Assembly: GCA_963277665.1 (NCBI GenBank)
Contig: OY728133.1
Span: 392,225,962 to 392,289,961, forward strand
DNA from: Viscum album
Taxonomy: Eukaryota > Streptophyta > Magnoliopsida > Santalales > Viscaceae
DNA length: 64,000 nucleotides
Reading direction: 5' to 3'
The notes below the pieces were generated by a model that searched no databases, was not told the DNA's origin, and worked only from the letters and a program-made list of their open reading frames with translations. The position numbers and the translations under genes were made by a program. This document shows, piece after piece, positions 11,143-21,082 of this stretch (the first letter of the stretch is position 1; each line of letters begins with the position of its first letter).

Positions 11143-11671
11143 TGTTGGGTCGTAGAGGATGGAAAGAGGGGGGGTGAATTTCCTTTTCAAAAAATAATTA
11201 ACAATTTCAAACAATTATCAAAGCCCAATGGATAGTTTGACTGGGCACACCGGCGGGCCGGTGGTGTCTCACCAGCTGGCTGGTGGTCCACCGGCTGGCC
11301 GGTGCTGAGCTCCCGGCCGGCCGGTGGTCCAGACAGCAGGCTCTGTCTGGGTTCCACCGGCTGGCCGGTGTCACCAGGCAGTGGGAAAGCCTACTGCCTG
11401 GGTCCTCCGGCTGGCCGGTGGGCAAGAACCGGTTGGCCGGTGACCATACCGGCTGGCCGGTGCGCTAACACCGGCGGACCGGTGGCTCTGGCAGAAAGCA
11501 ATGCTTCTGCCAGAGACCACCGGCGGGCCGGTGGACTCAGAGAGTCCACTATCATCCTTCTTGGGCCAACTCCTGGGCAACCTTTTTCCTAACATCAAAA
11601 CACTTGAAAACAAGTTAGAACACGATGAGAGTGATTGTGATCATTAAAATCCAAGAGAGGGGGGTACAACA
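11143..11671 (+). mobile_element. Probable solo copia-type LTR with GC palindrome array, inserted in CACTA
   Basis: It starts TGTTGGGTCGTAG and ends GGTACAACA, with TGTTG/CAACA termini and ATAAAC direct repeats outside. The start (TGTTGGGTCG, then AGAGGGGGGGTGAATTTCC) resembles the start of the copia LTR at 36862 in this window (TGTTAGGTC, then AGAGGGGGGTGAATTATG), which supports a SIRE-like LTR. No PBS, purine tract or coding part is attached, so it is either a solo LTR from recombination or a tiny non-autonomous element. It sits between the two CACTA genes, 494 bp upstream of the TnpA-type start. The strand is given as the direction of the LTR-start similarity only. Confidence 0.7.
11248..11533. 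repeat. Array of ten CACCGGCTGGCCGGTG palindromes alternating with hairpins
   Basis: Near-palindromic 16-mers lie at 11248, 11270, 11289, 11311, 11355, 11405, 11427, 11447, 11469 and 11518 (variants CGGCGGGCCG, CAGCTGGCTG, CGGTTGGCCG). Between several of them lie unrelated perfect or near-perfect hairpins: CCAGACAG...CTGTCTGG (11329-11350), CCAGGCAGT...ACTGCCTGG, CTCTGGCAGAA...TTCTGCCAGAG (11485-11515), and GGACT...AGTCC after the last one. The block is far richer in GC and CpG than its surroundings. The overlapping open frames in it are by-products. Confidence 0.95.
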
Positions 11672-11828
11672 ATAAACATGATAAAGTAAACTAAACAAAC
11701 TTAAAACAAACAATAACATATACTTATTTTATTTTAAAACATGTTTTAATAAATAAAAAACTTACAATATCTAACATTTATGGAAAAAATAAATGTAAAC
11801 AAGAAATAAAAATATGTTACTTGTAATT

Positions 11829-14800
11829 TTAGGAATGTACAGATGGATTGTTTTCCCAAATTCCTTCATCGTGATCGTTCCTTATGGCACAAACTATGTC
11901 TTCAACATGATCGCCATTATGTTCTGTTAATATTTCCATTGAAGTAGGGATCTCACATAAATCAGCATATTCATCAAGTTCATCCTCACCAACATATTGT
12001 TTTTTCCCTTGTAAAACAACAGCCCACTGCATATCTGATTGATCTACTACATAAAAAATTTGTCTTGCATGTGTTGCCATTATAAAAGAATCAACTGTGT
12101 CTTCCAATCTATTCAGATTAACAAGTGTCATTCCAAATTCATCGTTTCTGACACTGTTGTTACCGTTAAACCATTTACAGTTAAAAACGGGAACTTTAAT
12201 TTTAGAGTAATCAACCTCCCATATGTCTTCAATCACTCCATAATATGCATTTGATGCAGAAATTGGGTTTTTGTCCTTAGCACTCGAAAAATGCATTGCT
12301 TCTGCAAACACCAATACACCACTATTCTGAACTGCACTTCTGTTGTCCTGAGCTTTTGTATGAAATGTATAACCATTAATGTCAAAACCAGACCATGTTA
12401 TCACATTTAAACATGGACCACGCACTATCCATTTTAATGTCTCTGATACATCTAATCTACCAATAAAAGTCTTTTTAATCCATGACAAAAAAGTTTCGTC
12501 GTGCTCATTCAACATCCACATTTCATTCTTCTTTGGATGACATTGTTTCAACTCATTAATATGCAATGTGATATATGGTTGAGCATCAGCTATGTTCTTC
12601 ATGATGTATGATTCTAACTTCTTCATCTGTTCAGCTGACAATGATTTGACTTTCAAGCCGCGAATCCCCTTTCCCTCATTATTAACTCGTTCATGGCGAG
12701 ATGGAGGCAAACCTATGTGTTGCGCCGCAACCAAGTAGCTCGTACAAAACTCTGCTACCTCCTCAGAAATATACTTTTCAATAATGGAGGCTTCAGGTCA
12801 ATATAGATTTTTAACATACCCCTTTAATATTTTCATATACCTTTCAAAAGGATACATCCAACGAAGATATACAGGTCCACAAAGCTTTATTTCTCGAACC
12901 AGATGAATCATTAAATGCACCATTATATCAAAAAAAGTTGGAGGAAAATACATTTCCAATTGACAAAGTATTAAAATTGCATCCTTTTCCAAAATGTTCA
13001 AAGCATTCACATCAATCTCCTTGTTACAAATTGAATTGAAAAAATAACACAACTTCATTATAGTCTTTCTGACACGAATGGGCAATATTCCACGCAATGC
13101 AACTGGTAGAATTTGTTGCATCATGATGTGACAATCATGTGATTTAATACCTATCAACTTCAAGTCCTTCAATGAGACAAAATTTTTTACATTATAAGAA
13201 TAACCTTGAGGCACTTTGGTATCATGAAGACACTGACAGAAGCTAATTTTCTCCCTCTTCGATAATGTATGACAAGCCGGGGGAAGAAATGTTCGTCTTC
13301 CTTTAGGAGTGGGAGCTAACTCCAAATGTATTCCCATTGATAGTAAGTCTAATATTGCATTCAACCCATCTTTAGTCTTTCCTTTAATATCTAACAATGT
13401 TCCAATCAAATAATCACAGATATTCTTCTCCACGTGCATGACATCAATATTATGTTTAACTTCATGATACCTCCAATATGGTAGCTCAAAAAATATTGAC
13501 CTTTTCTTCCAAATATGTCTATCATTACTAGATTTCTGTGTCTTTCCCAATGTCACGTCAAGGTTTTTCACCCTCTCAAAATACAGATCATGGGATAAAG
13601 GTTTTGGAGCAGTATCAAATTCTTGTGAGCCATTAAATGCCTTTTTTAGTCTTCTATAAGGGTATTCCAAAGGCAAAAACTTTCGATGACCCATGTACAC
13701 TATTTTCCTCCCATGATGAAATTAACAATAGGACGTCTGTTGTTCGCAAATTGGACATGCTTTATGCCCTTTAACATTGTATCTAGACAAATTTCCATAC
13801 GCTGGGAAGTCATTTATAGTGAACAGAAGCACTTCATGCAGTTGAAAATATTCCATTTTATAAGAATCATACACCCTAATACCATCAGCCCATAACAGTT
13901 TCAAATCATCAATCAACGGTGACAAGTAAACATCAATATCATTACCGGGTTGCTTTGGACCAGAGATCATTGTACTCAACATGAAATATTTTCACTTCAT
14001 ACAAACTTCAGGAGAGAGGTTGTAAATTACCAATAAAACAGGCCATGAACTATGTGTGCTACTGAGTGTTCGGTATGGATTCATTCCATCTGTGCACAAC
14101 CCTAGTCTGAGATTTCTTATTTCATTTCCAAATGTTGAATACTGCGCATCAATTTTCTTCCATTGTGGACAATCAGCTGGATGACATATTTTTCCATCAC
14201 ATACCCGCTCTTCAGCATGCCATATTAACCTTTTTGCATCATGTGAATTAGAAAATAAACGTTTGAAACGATTAATTATAGGAAGATACCAAAATACCTT
14301 TGAAGGGAGCTTTGTAATCTCTACATCACCCTGTGATTTTTCTTTCACCTTATACCGTGATGTCCCACATTTTGGACACTCTGACAAAAATTCATATTCC
14401 TTCCTATATATAATAGAGTCATTTGGCCAGGCATGTATTTTCTTGTATCCCAATCCCATCGGGCATAATATTTTCTTGGCTTTGTAATGTGAATCTGGAA
14501 GATCGTTATCTTTTGGAAGAATGTCTTTCATCAATTGTAGCAGCTCTGTAAAACATCTGTCACTCCATCCATGCTTCGCCTTTAGGTTAATAAATCTTAA
14601 CACCACCGACAGAACCGTAAAATCTGTACAACCGGGATATAATGGTTTTTCAGCATCACCATATAGACGTGAAACTATCGGTTCTATCTCAATTTGTTCT
14701 GCTACAATATCGCGAATCATTTCTTCAATTCCACCGGAGTTACCATCTTGCGAATCATCATCATCAGTGACATTCCGTCCAGTTTCACCACGTCAAATCC

Positions 14801-15008
14801 AAGGGTTGTAACTCGGATTAAAACCATGACATATCAGATGATCTTTTATCTCTCTACTTTTCAACTTCTTCATATTCAAACATTTCAGGCATGGACAGAA
14901 AAAAATGTAACTACTTGGAACATTTCGTTTTGCAAATTCCAAAAAGGCATCAACACCTTCCTCAAATTCATTGCTCATTCGATGTTCCGTAATCCAACTT
15001 CGACTCAT
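11829..15008 (-). pseudogene. tnpD: CACTA transposase (TnpD type), one 1060-codon frame with four in-frame stops
   Basis: Starts at ATG 15008 (MSRSWI) and stays in one frame to 11829. Residues 1-~75 are the transposase-associated domain (CPCLKC, HLICHGF, then a stop just before RGE). Around 211-214 is a CPKC zinc-ribbon pair, followed by WHAEERV and HPADCPQWK. From ~343 the Tnp2 core continues (ISGPKQPGNDIDVYL, CPICEQQTS, GHRKFLP, KKRSIFFELPYW, HNIDVMHVEKN). Then come a DUF4218-like part near 640-735 (YFPPTFFDIMVHL, YPFERYM) and a DUF4216-like part near 935-985 (VPVFNCKWF, DEFGMTLVN). Stops sit at 14793, 13992, 13722 and 12798. There are no frameshifts. It would bind and cut the CACTA ends. 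As it stands only fragments could be made. Confidence 0.93.
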
Positions 15009-15014
15009 TATTAC

Positions 15015-17029
15015 CTATAACAAATATCAACAAAAAATATATATTTTTAAGATAAGACAAAACATGTTTATATGAAAAAAATAATAATTTGAATGTAAAA
15101 CAATTTAAAATATAAAACAAATCTTGAAAGTAGTAGTAGTTTTCATAAGTACCCAACACCAAATAGCTATACATCGTAAGTGTCATGTTAAAAATATGAA
15201 TATAGACCATTTGTTTTATGTTTAATAATATTGTCATATTATCTGATCATTCTGATTATATATTAGAATTACTATATCCTTTTTATCCGATATATAATCT
15301 AAGGACATTAATATTTCTTTAGAAAAAGTAATGTTAATATCATGGTAATGTAAAAAAAAGTATATGTCGAACAATATATATTTAATACCAATAAAAAAAT
15401 ACATATGTGTTTGGCCTGGGTTTCACACATAAAACAACTCATCTCACAGATTAAATTTTTGAATCATCCTACATAATACTTATTTTTATAACTTAGGAAA
15501 TGAAAATAATAAAAGTTTTGATTTATGATACTCATTATGGGTAAACATGATATATATAAATATAATATCTAATCTCATAAAAAGATATCCATGGGGGTAT
15601 AAGAGCATACACAAATCACATGATCAAAAAGATAAGTGAAACAGTTCTATATAATCATAGATCATAAAACCTGAGTCCATGTATAACAATTTTAGCATAA
15701 CATAAGACATGATTTATATGATAGTGGGAACATGATTTAAAAAACCTTATTCACAAGATCACAACATTGGTATGTGGAATAACATAAGAGTGTGGCACAA
15801 ACATAATCATATAAGTCATAACATATGTCAAGGGAAAACATAGTTTCATTCACCTCATATTGGGATATGTTAATCAGCTTTCCTATAATTTGTTATAATA
15901 TTTCTCACCAGGCACATCACATAACACATTGGACATGGTATAACCATCTGTATCCCATATTGATCTATGATATATAATGCATTGTCGAATGCATTAGAAG
16001 GATATTATGGACCCAAATGTCACATAATGACTAACCATATATATGGGTGAATCATGATCATCAAATCATTTATAACACTTTCGTAGATCAATTAACTAAC
16101 AAAAATGAAATGGGGGTCATAATTGTTTTTACAAAACATAATAATTATTAATACATAAAAATGTGTTTGGATGGTAAGATAAGATAATATACCTAATTCA
16201 ATCTAATTATCATTAAATTATTTCTACCTAGATAGAGAAGACCTTTATAAAAAATATAATTTAACTTGAGAATGAAAAGAAAGTACCCTTTACCTTTTTT
16301 ATAATGAAAAATATGAAAACGATGATAATAATATTTAGGTATTATAATTTTCTATGACTTATTAATAATAAAAGAAATTACCTCACTTGTTTTTGTTGAA
16401 AATCGGACATACCATCGTATTCAAGAAATCAGATACACTTTGCATGAAAAGGTCCATCATTTTTAGGAGATGACTGAAAGAAGAAATGTATTATCAGACT
16501 CACAATGAGTCCAGAATGAAATATTTTATTGTAATAGGTATGAATTGATATTTTTATGAATGTAGATGAAAACAGATGATGGTTTTCTGATCTAGGAGTT
16601 CTAAAAATCATAATTTTTTGAAAAAATATTATGATGTAAGAATGTTGAATGAAATTTTAAGGATAGGTATTACCAATTGTACCTGGTCCAATTTCATTGA
16701 TGAAAATAATTTTCTGGACAATCATATTGAAAATATGATTTTAAGAAAATAAGTACTACCAATCTTCATCCAGAAAGACACATTCCAGCTAAGTAGGAAA
16801 TAATAATGTTGCTGGAAGAATGGAACGTTACAGTACCACCCATTATTTTTCAGATTTTGCTGAAGCTAATCCACAATGTTTTAATAACCATTTGCGAGTT
16901 GAATGTTGCGAGTTGAATGAACATAATAACCATTTGCAATAAAAAAAATTCCACAAGATTCAAAAATGAACTAAAAGCACATCAAGAATCGAAACAAAAA
17001 TGAACGAAATAAATTCGTGGAAGGCTTAC
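15015..17029 (-). other. Predicted 5' leader intron of tnpD; no coding content
   Basis: A minus-strand donor (TTCAA/GTAAGCC, exon end at 17030) and acceptor (TTATAG/G, exon start at 15014, six bases upstream of the ATG) define a possible ~2.0 kb leader intron. The sequence is AT-rich with no domain-like translation; short frames at 14968-15237 and 16429-16611 show nothing. The splice prediction is by eye. Confidence 0.5.
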
Positions 17030-17030
17030 T

Positions 17031-17195
17031 TGAATGTCGCGGGTTGAGATGATAGATCCGAGAGCAGTGAAGAAGATAAACAATGAAGCCAAAATGAGTG
17101 TAATGCAGGCGATCGACGAGCCGATTAGGGTTTACAGTGCGAGAGAGAGACGAGCCGGCGACTGTAAATCGAAAAAATCGTAAATGACAGAACAT
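17031..17195 (-). promoter_or_regulatory. Probable untranslated first exon and promoter side of tnpD
   Basis: The minus strand has a CT-rich leader typical of plant 5' UTRs (CTCTCTCTCGCACTG, then AAACCCTAATCGG), distinctly richer in GC than the intron after it. It lies just inside the right subterminal array, where CACTA promoters normally sit. Confidence 0.5.
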
Positions 17196-17214
17196 GGGCT
17201 TTAATTTTTTTAAA

Positions 17215-17605
17215 TGCTTTATAACGTCGGTTATTATATAACCGACGTTATAAACTATTTTTTAGCTTTTTTACGTCAGTTATCTTAAAACCGATGTAAA
17301 AAACCCCCGAGGGCTTTGGTTTTTTACAACGGTTATTTGATAACCGTCGTAAAAAACCAAAGCCCCCGGGGGTTTTTTACGTCGGTTATTTTATAACCGA
17401 TGTAAAACACACCACGCTTTGGTTTTTTACGTCGGTTATGTGATAACCGACGTAAAACGCGTCGATATCGGGTTTTTTACGTCGGTTACAAAATAACCGA
17501 CGTAAAAACCCAACAGGTGCGATTTGTAACGTCGGTTATTAAAATAACTGACGTGAAAAATCTACTCGCCGCATTGTTACGTCGGTTATATATAACCGAC
17601 GTAAA
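17215..17605. repeat. Right (5') subterminal repeat array of CACTA
   Basis: About eight inverted pairs TTTACGTCGGTTAT..ATAACCGACGTAAA at ~50-bp spacing (about 17221, 17271, 17325, 17375, 17427, 17476, 17526, 17577). One pair has matching changes on both arms (ACAACGGTTA with TAACCGTCGT), close to compensated. Confidence 0.9.
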
Positions 17606-17626
17606 AAATGGTGACATAAGAAACGA

Positions 17627-17640
17627 TTTCTGCACTAGTG
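17627..17640 (-). repeat. CACTA terminal inverted repeat, right
   Basis: TTTCTGCACTAGTG, the reverse complement of 6170-6183, followed by TAT. Confidence 0.95.
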
Positions 17641-17995
17641 TATACTCCAGAAGATCTCTATACATCTTAGTACTGCCTGGATGAACTAAAAACAGAGAAC
17701 TATGAACTTCACATAAAAACTCTCTCTTCAACTGTGAATCACAAGGCACACACAATATCTTCCCAAATCTCCAAACACAATCATTATCAATGTTCAATTC
17801 AGGAAACTTTCCCTTCTGAACAAGCTCTACCTTTTTCTTCAACTCACTGTCTTGCTTCTGTGCTTGCTTAATTCTGTCTAATAGAGAAGATTTCACTGAT
17901 ACCTGAAATAAAACAGAAGGAAATCCTACACCAACAACTTCTATGCCAAATTTCATCAAATCTGTAACCAAAGGATCATGTTCCAAATGAAACAT
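17641..17995 (-). pseudogene. Integrase N-terminal part of inner gypsy (proximal half, cut by CACTA)
   Basis: The minus strand reads a linker ending RIKQAQKQDSELKKKV, then RFGKILCVPCDSQLKREFL, then EVHSSLFLVHPGSTKMYRDLLE, the first half (H..H) of the integrase HHCC zinc finger. The frame then runs into the CACTA end. The second half (WWDGMKRDI, KCLACQ) resumes at 6166, so the two parts were once contiguous. The frame itself is open over ~115 residues. It is non-functional because of the insertion and damage elsewhere. Confidence 0.9.
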
Positions 17996-18006
17996 TGTTA
18001 ATGAAG

Positions 18007-18400
18007 TATTACTTTTTCAACTCAAAGCATCAGCAACTTTATTTTCTTTTCCCAGATGGTAATGAATTGTACAATCATAATCCTTGATTAATTCCAGCCA
18101 TCTCCTCTATCTCATGTTCAGTTATTTCTAAGTGAATATATACTTTAAACATCTCTGATTGGTATATATTTCACACTTTACTCCATAAAAATGATGCCTC
18201 CATATTTTTAAAGAGAAAACAACAGCAGCTAATTCCAAATCATGTGTATGGTAATTTACCTCATGTTTTTTCAACTGACGTGAAGCATAAGCAATTACCT
18301 AGTCATTCTGCATTAGGACGCAACCAAGTCCTTTCAATGAAGCATCACTATAGATAACAAAATCCCCATTCCTGGAAGGTAGTTCCAAAACTGGATCATT
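18007..18400 (-). pseudogene. RNase H domain of inner gypsy
   Basis: Stop-ridden minus-strand reading with recognisable RNase HI blocks: [33 protein letters not shown] text, [24 protein letters not shown] and VADALS. In the intact family this strips the RNA template during reverse transcription. Several stops replace Arg/Gln positions, in keeping with C-to-T decay. Confidence 0.85.
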
Positions 18401-18414
18401 CACCAATCTTCTTT

Positions 18415-19224
18415 TCAATTCCTGAAAACAATCATCACATTCTTTTGTCCAGATAAACTTAACACCCTTCGAGTTAACTTAGTCATTGGACTAGATAACC
18501 GTAAAAAATATATAAAAACCCTTCGGTAGTATCCTGTCAAACCTAGGAAGCTACGAATCTCAGTTACATTTGTGGGTCTTGGCCATTCTTCCACAACCTT
18601 TGTGTTTGCATGATCAACAATTATCCCATCTTTAGAAACAATATGACCATAGAAAGAAATTTGTTGCAAACAAAACTCACACTTGCTGAATTTCCCATTC
18701 AATTTCTTTTCTTTTAAGGTTTAAAAAATAACCCTTAAATGACTTTCATGCTCCACTTTACTTTTAGAAAACACCAAAATATCATTAATTAAAACAACCA
18801 CAAACTCTTCCAAGAACTCATGGAAAATTCTATTCATAAGGTTCATGAATACAACAAGTGCATTGGTTAGCCCAAAAGGCATAACTACAAATTCATAATG
18901 GCCATATCTTGTACGAAACGCGGTTTTTGGAATATCTGCTTCCTCTACCTTCAACTGATGGTACCCCGATCTCTGGTCATTCATTGAAAAATATTGAGCT
19001 CCCTGGAGCTGATCAAACAAATCATCGATATGAGGCAAAGGATATTTTTTCTTAAAACTGATGTTATTCAAGGCTCTATAATCAATGCAAAGTCTCATTG
19101 AACCATCGTTCTTTTTAAAAAATAAAACAGGATCACCCCATGGTGATGTGCTAGGTCGAATGAAACCTTTCTCTAACAAATCATGTAATTGCTCCTTCAA
19201 CTCTAAAAGTTCAATTTTAGCCAT
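18415..19224 (-). pseudogene. Reverse transcriptase of inner gypsy, catalytic Asp altered
   Basis: From 19224 the frame holds [58 protein letters not shown] (usually DLRSGYHQ), [15 protein letters not shown] and then LINDILVFS. The family motif at the last position is (F/Y)xDDILVYS, so the first of the two active-site aspartates is Asn here (GAT to AAT, a G-to-A change). After a stop at 18721 the thumb region follows (CEFCLQQISFYGHIVSKDGI, RSFLGLTGYYRR). It belongs between protease and RNase H of the same polyprotein. Confidence 0.93.
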
Positions 19225-19448
19225 TTGATAAGGGGGTTTTGAAATTGGCTTAGCATCAGGAACTATGTCAATAGTAAATTAAACTTCCTGGTCTGGTATT
19301 ATTCTAGGGAACTAATCAGGAAAAACATCAGGATACTCATTTACCACTGGCACATCATTAATCTGAACAGTTCCCTTATTTTCAACAATATGTGCAAGGT
19401 AACATTCATTTCCATCTTTTACAAGTTTCTCAGCCTCTTGATATGTTA

Positions 19449-19945
19449 TCAACAGCAAGGGTTCATTCTTGTACACAAACTGAAAGTCTTTCTGAAAGAT
19501 ACTTCATTATCTCTACAGTCAATCTTAGCATGGTAAATAGAGATCCAAACCATACCCAGGATAACATCAAACTCTACTAGAGGTAAAACAATAAGGTTTG
19601 CAAGTAGGTTCTTTCCACGGATAAGGATAGAAATATTCTTATAAATTATTTTTGCCACAAAATTTCCCCGAGGTGTTTTTACCACAAGTTCAAGAGTCAT
19701 TTCTTGAGATGGTATTCCATTTTACTAGAAACGTTTTCAGAGATGAAAGAATGTGTATACCCCGAATCAAACAACACACTGGCATAATCTGAAAAAACAA
19801 ACAAAGTGCCCGATACGACTTCATTTGATGGCCCAACATCTGCTGAATTAGTTGAAAAGGATTTCACCAACCCTTTTTGCTTGTAGAATAACTGCTTCCC
19901 ATCACTCGAGATCTTTGTCGGACACTCGTTTGCATAGCGACCCAT
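19449..19945 (-). pseudogene. Aspartic protease of inner gypsy
   Basis: The frame from 19945 contains VLFDSGYTHSFIS, the retropepsin D-S/T-G site with Tyr in place of the usual Ala. After a frame change the 19700 frame continues (FVAKIIYKNISILIRG, LIVLPLVEFDVILGMVWI), matching the C-terminal half with the ILGM block. It would process the polyprotein. A frameshift near 19700 inactivates it. Confidence 0.85.
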
Positions 19946-19951
19946 CTCATT

Positions 19952-20938
19952 TCACTTGAAACATTTCACTAACTGTAAATCAAATTTGGTCTTACCATCA
20001 CCCTGATCTTTTTCAGTGCAATCACGAGCCTTATGTCCCATATTACCACATCGGTAGAACATTCCAAAATTCAGAAGACATTCCCCAACATTCCTTTTAC
20101 CACATTTACCACAAACTGGAAGCATAGTTTTCTTACCATCAGACCTTTTTGAAGAATTATTCCCTTTCTCCTGCCACCTCGGTCTCTTCTTCTGTTGGTT
20201 TTTATAGAACACTTGATCATCGAAAAACTCCATTTCCACCTTCTTAGCACATCAAACAAAATTTTCATAACTTTTGAACTCATGAGAATCCAATTCCCTT
20301 CGATATTTTGGCTTTATTCCTGAGTAAAAACTATTGATTTTACTATCAAGGTATCAGATAAAATTTGGAGCATACCTTTCCAATCGAGTGAACCTCTCTT
20401 CATAAGCATCCACTAATTCATCCTCTTGACTCAATTCCAAGAATTCTTTTACTATCCTAAGTTGAATAGCCTTAGGAAAATACTTCTCAAGAAACATACC
20501 TTTGAATTCATCCCAGTTTAGAGCATCAATCTCATCAGCGTCCCTGATATTTTTAACCACTGACCACCACTGATATGCTTCACCCTCCGAACGGTAAATA
20601 GAAAGACTAACCTTTTAATTGTCTGAACACCCCATGACATCAAAAATATTCTCCAGTGCTTTAATCCACCCTTAAACTAGCATATGGTTAGATGATCCTC
20701 TGAATGATGGGGTATGTTGCCTCATGAAATGTTCCACCACTAACATGTTCCTCTGCGGTTGATCTGGCTGATCTCGTGCATGGATACAATCACCATTTAT
20801 CGCTTGAGTCAACTGCGCCATCACTGCACCAAACTGTTCAGTTCCAACTCCGACCATCCCAGGATGCTGATTCAGAAGGTCATTTCTTCTTGTATGACAT
20901 CCTTGCACTGCTTCCCTGTTTCCTCTGTGGAAAACCAT
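19952..20938 (-). pseudogene. Gag of inner gypsy (capsid and zinc knuckle)
   Basis: ATG at 20938 (MVFHRGN), then in the same frame the capsid block (ALNWDEFKGMFLEKYFP, EDELVDAYEERFTRLERY) and a nucleocapsid region with CGKCGKR and a knuckle YRCGNMGHKARDC, where the first Cys of CX2CX4HX4C reads Phe-Tyr. All three pieces share one frame, and stops separate them. It would form the virus-like particle and package the RNA. Confidence 0.88.
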
Positions 20939-21072
20939 TCTGAAAAAGAATGTCTTAGAATAAGCAACATGGTAATCTTAAAATTCTATATCATTTAAAT
21001 TTGACCATAAAAAATATTTTTGGATAATAATTTAAAATAATTCTAACTCTTAATGTTATCTAATTCTCCCTA

Positions 21073-21080
21073 TGATACCA
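21073..21080 (-). other. Primer binding site of inner gypsy (initiator Met tRNA)
   Basis: Minus strand TGGTATCA two bases after the 5' LTR end, the usual complement to the 3' end of tRNA-iMet in plant Ty3 elements. Downstream bases (TAGGGAG) are mutated from the common GAGCC. Confidence 0.9.
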
Positions 21081-21082
21081 AC

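Larger units (their letters stand above)
6170..17640 (-). mobile_element. CACTA (En/Spm) DNA transposon, 11.5 kb, tnpD and tnpA/Ulp1 genes
   Basis: Both termini read CACTAGTGCAGAAA inward (14 bp perfect, then imperfect). They are flanked by TAT and followed by dense subterminal arrays of ACGTCGGTTA. Two genes lie on the minus strand: a tnpD-type transposase and a Transposase_24/Ulp1 gene. The element interrupts the integrase HHCC region of the inner gypsy, which reads through smoothly once 6170-17640 plus one TAT is removed. It also holds a 51-bp minisatellite, a 220-bp duplication and a solo LTR. It looks autonomous in layout but inactive in its coding parts. Confidence 0.96.

Noticed and set aside
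11248..11533. CRISPR-like regular repeat array
   Set aside because: Plant nuclear context, palindromic repeats with irregular spacing (19-50 bp), self-complementary spacers and no associated genes.
11207..11613. Overlapping open frames on both strands in the GC palindrome block
   Set aside because: Open only because of GC richness and palindromy. The same words are read on both strands and no domain appears.
14968..15237. 89-residue hydrophobic frame upstream of tnpD
   Set aside because: Lies in the AT-rich predicted intron, overlaps the tnpD start in another frame, and has no family signature.
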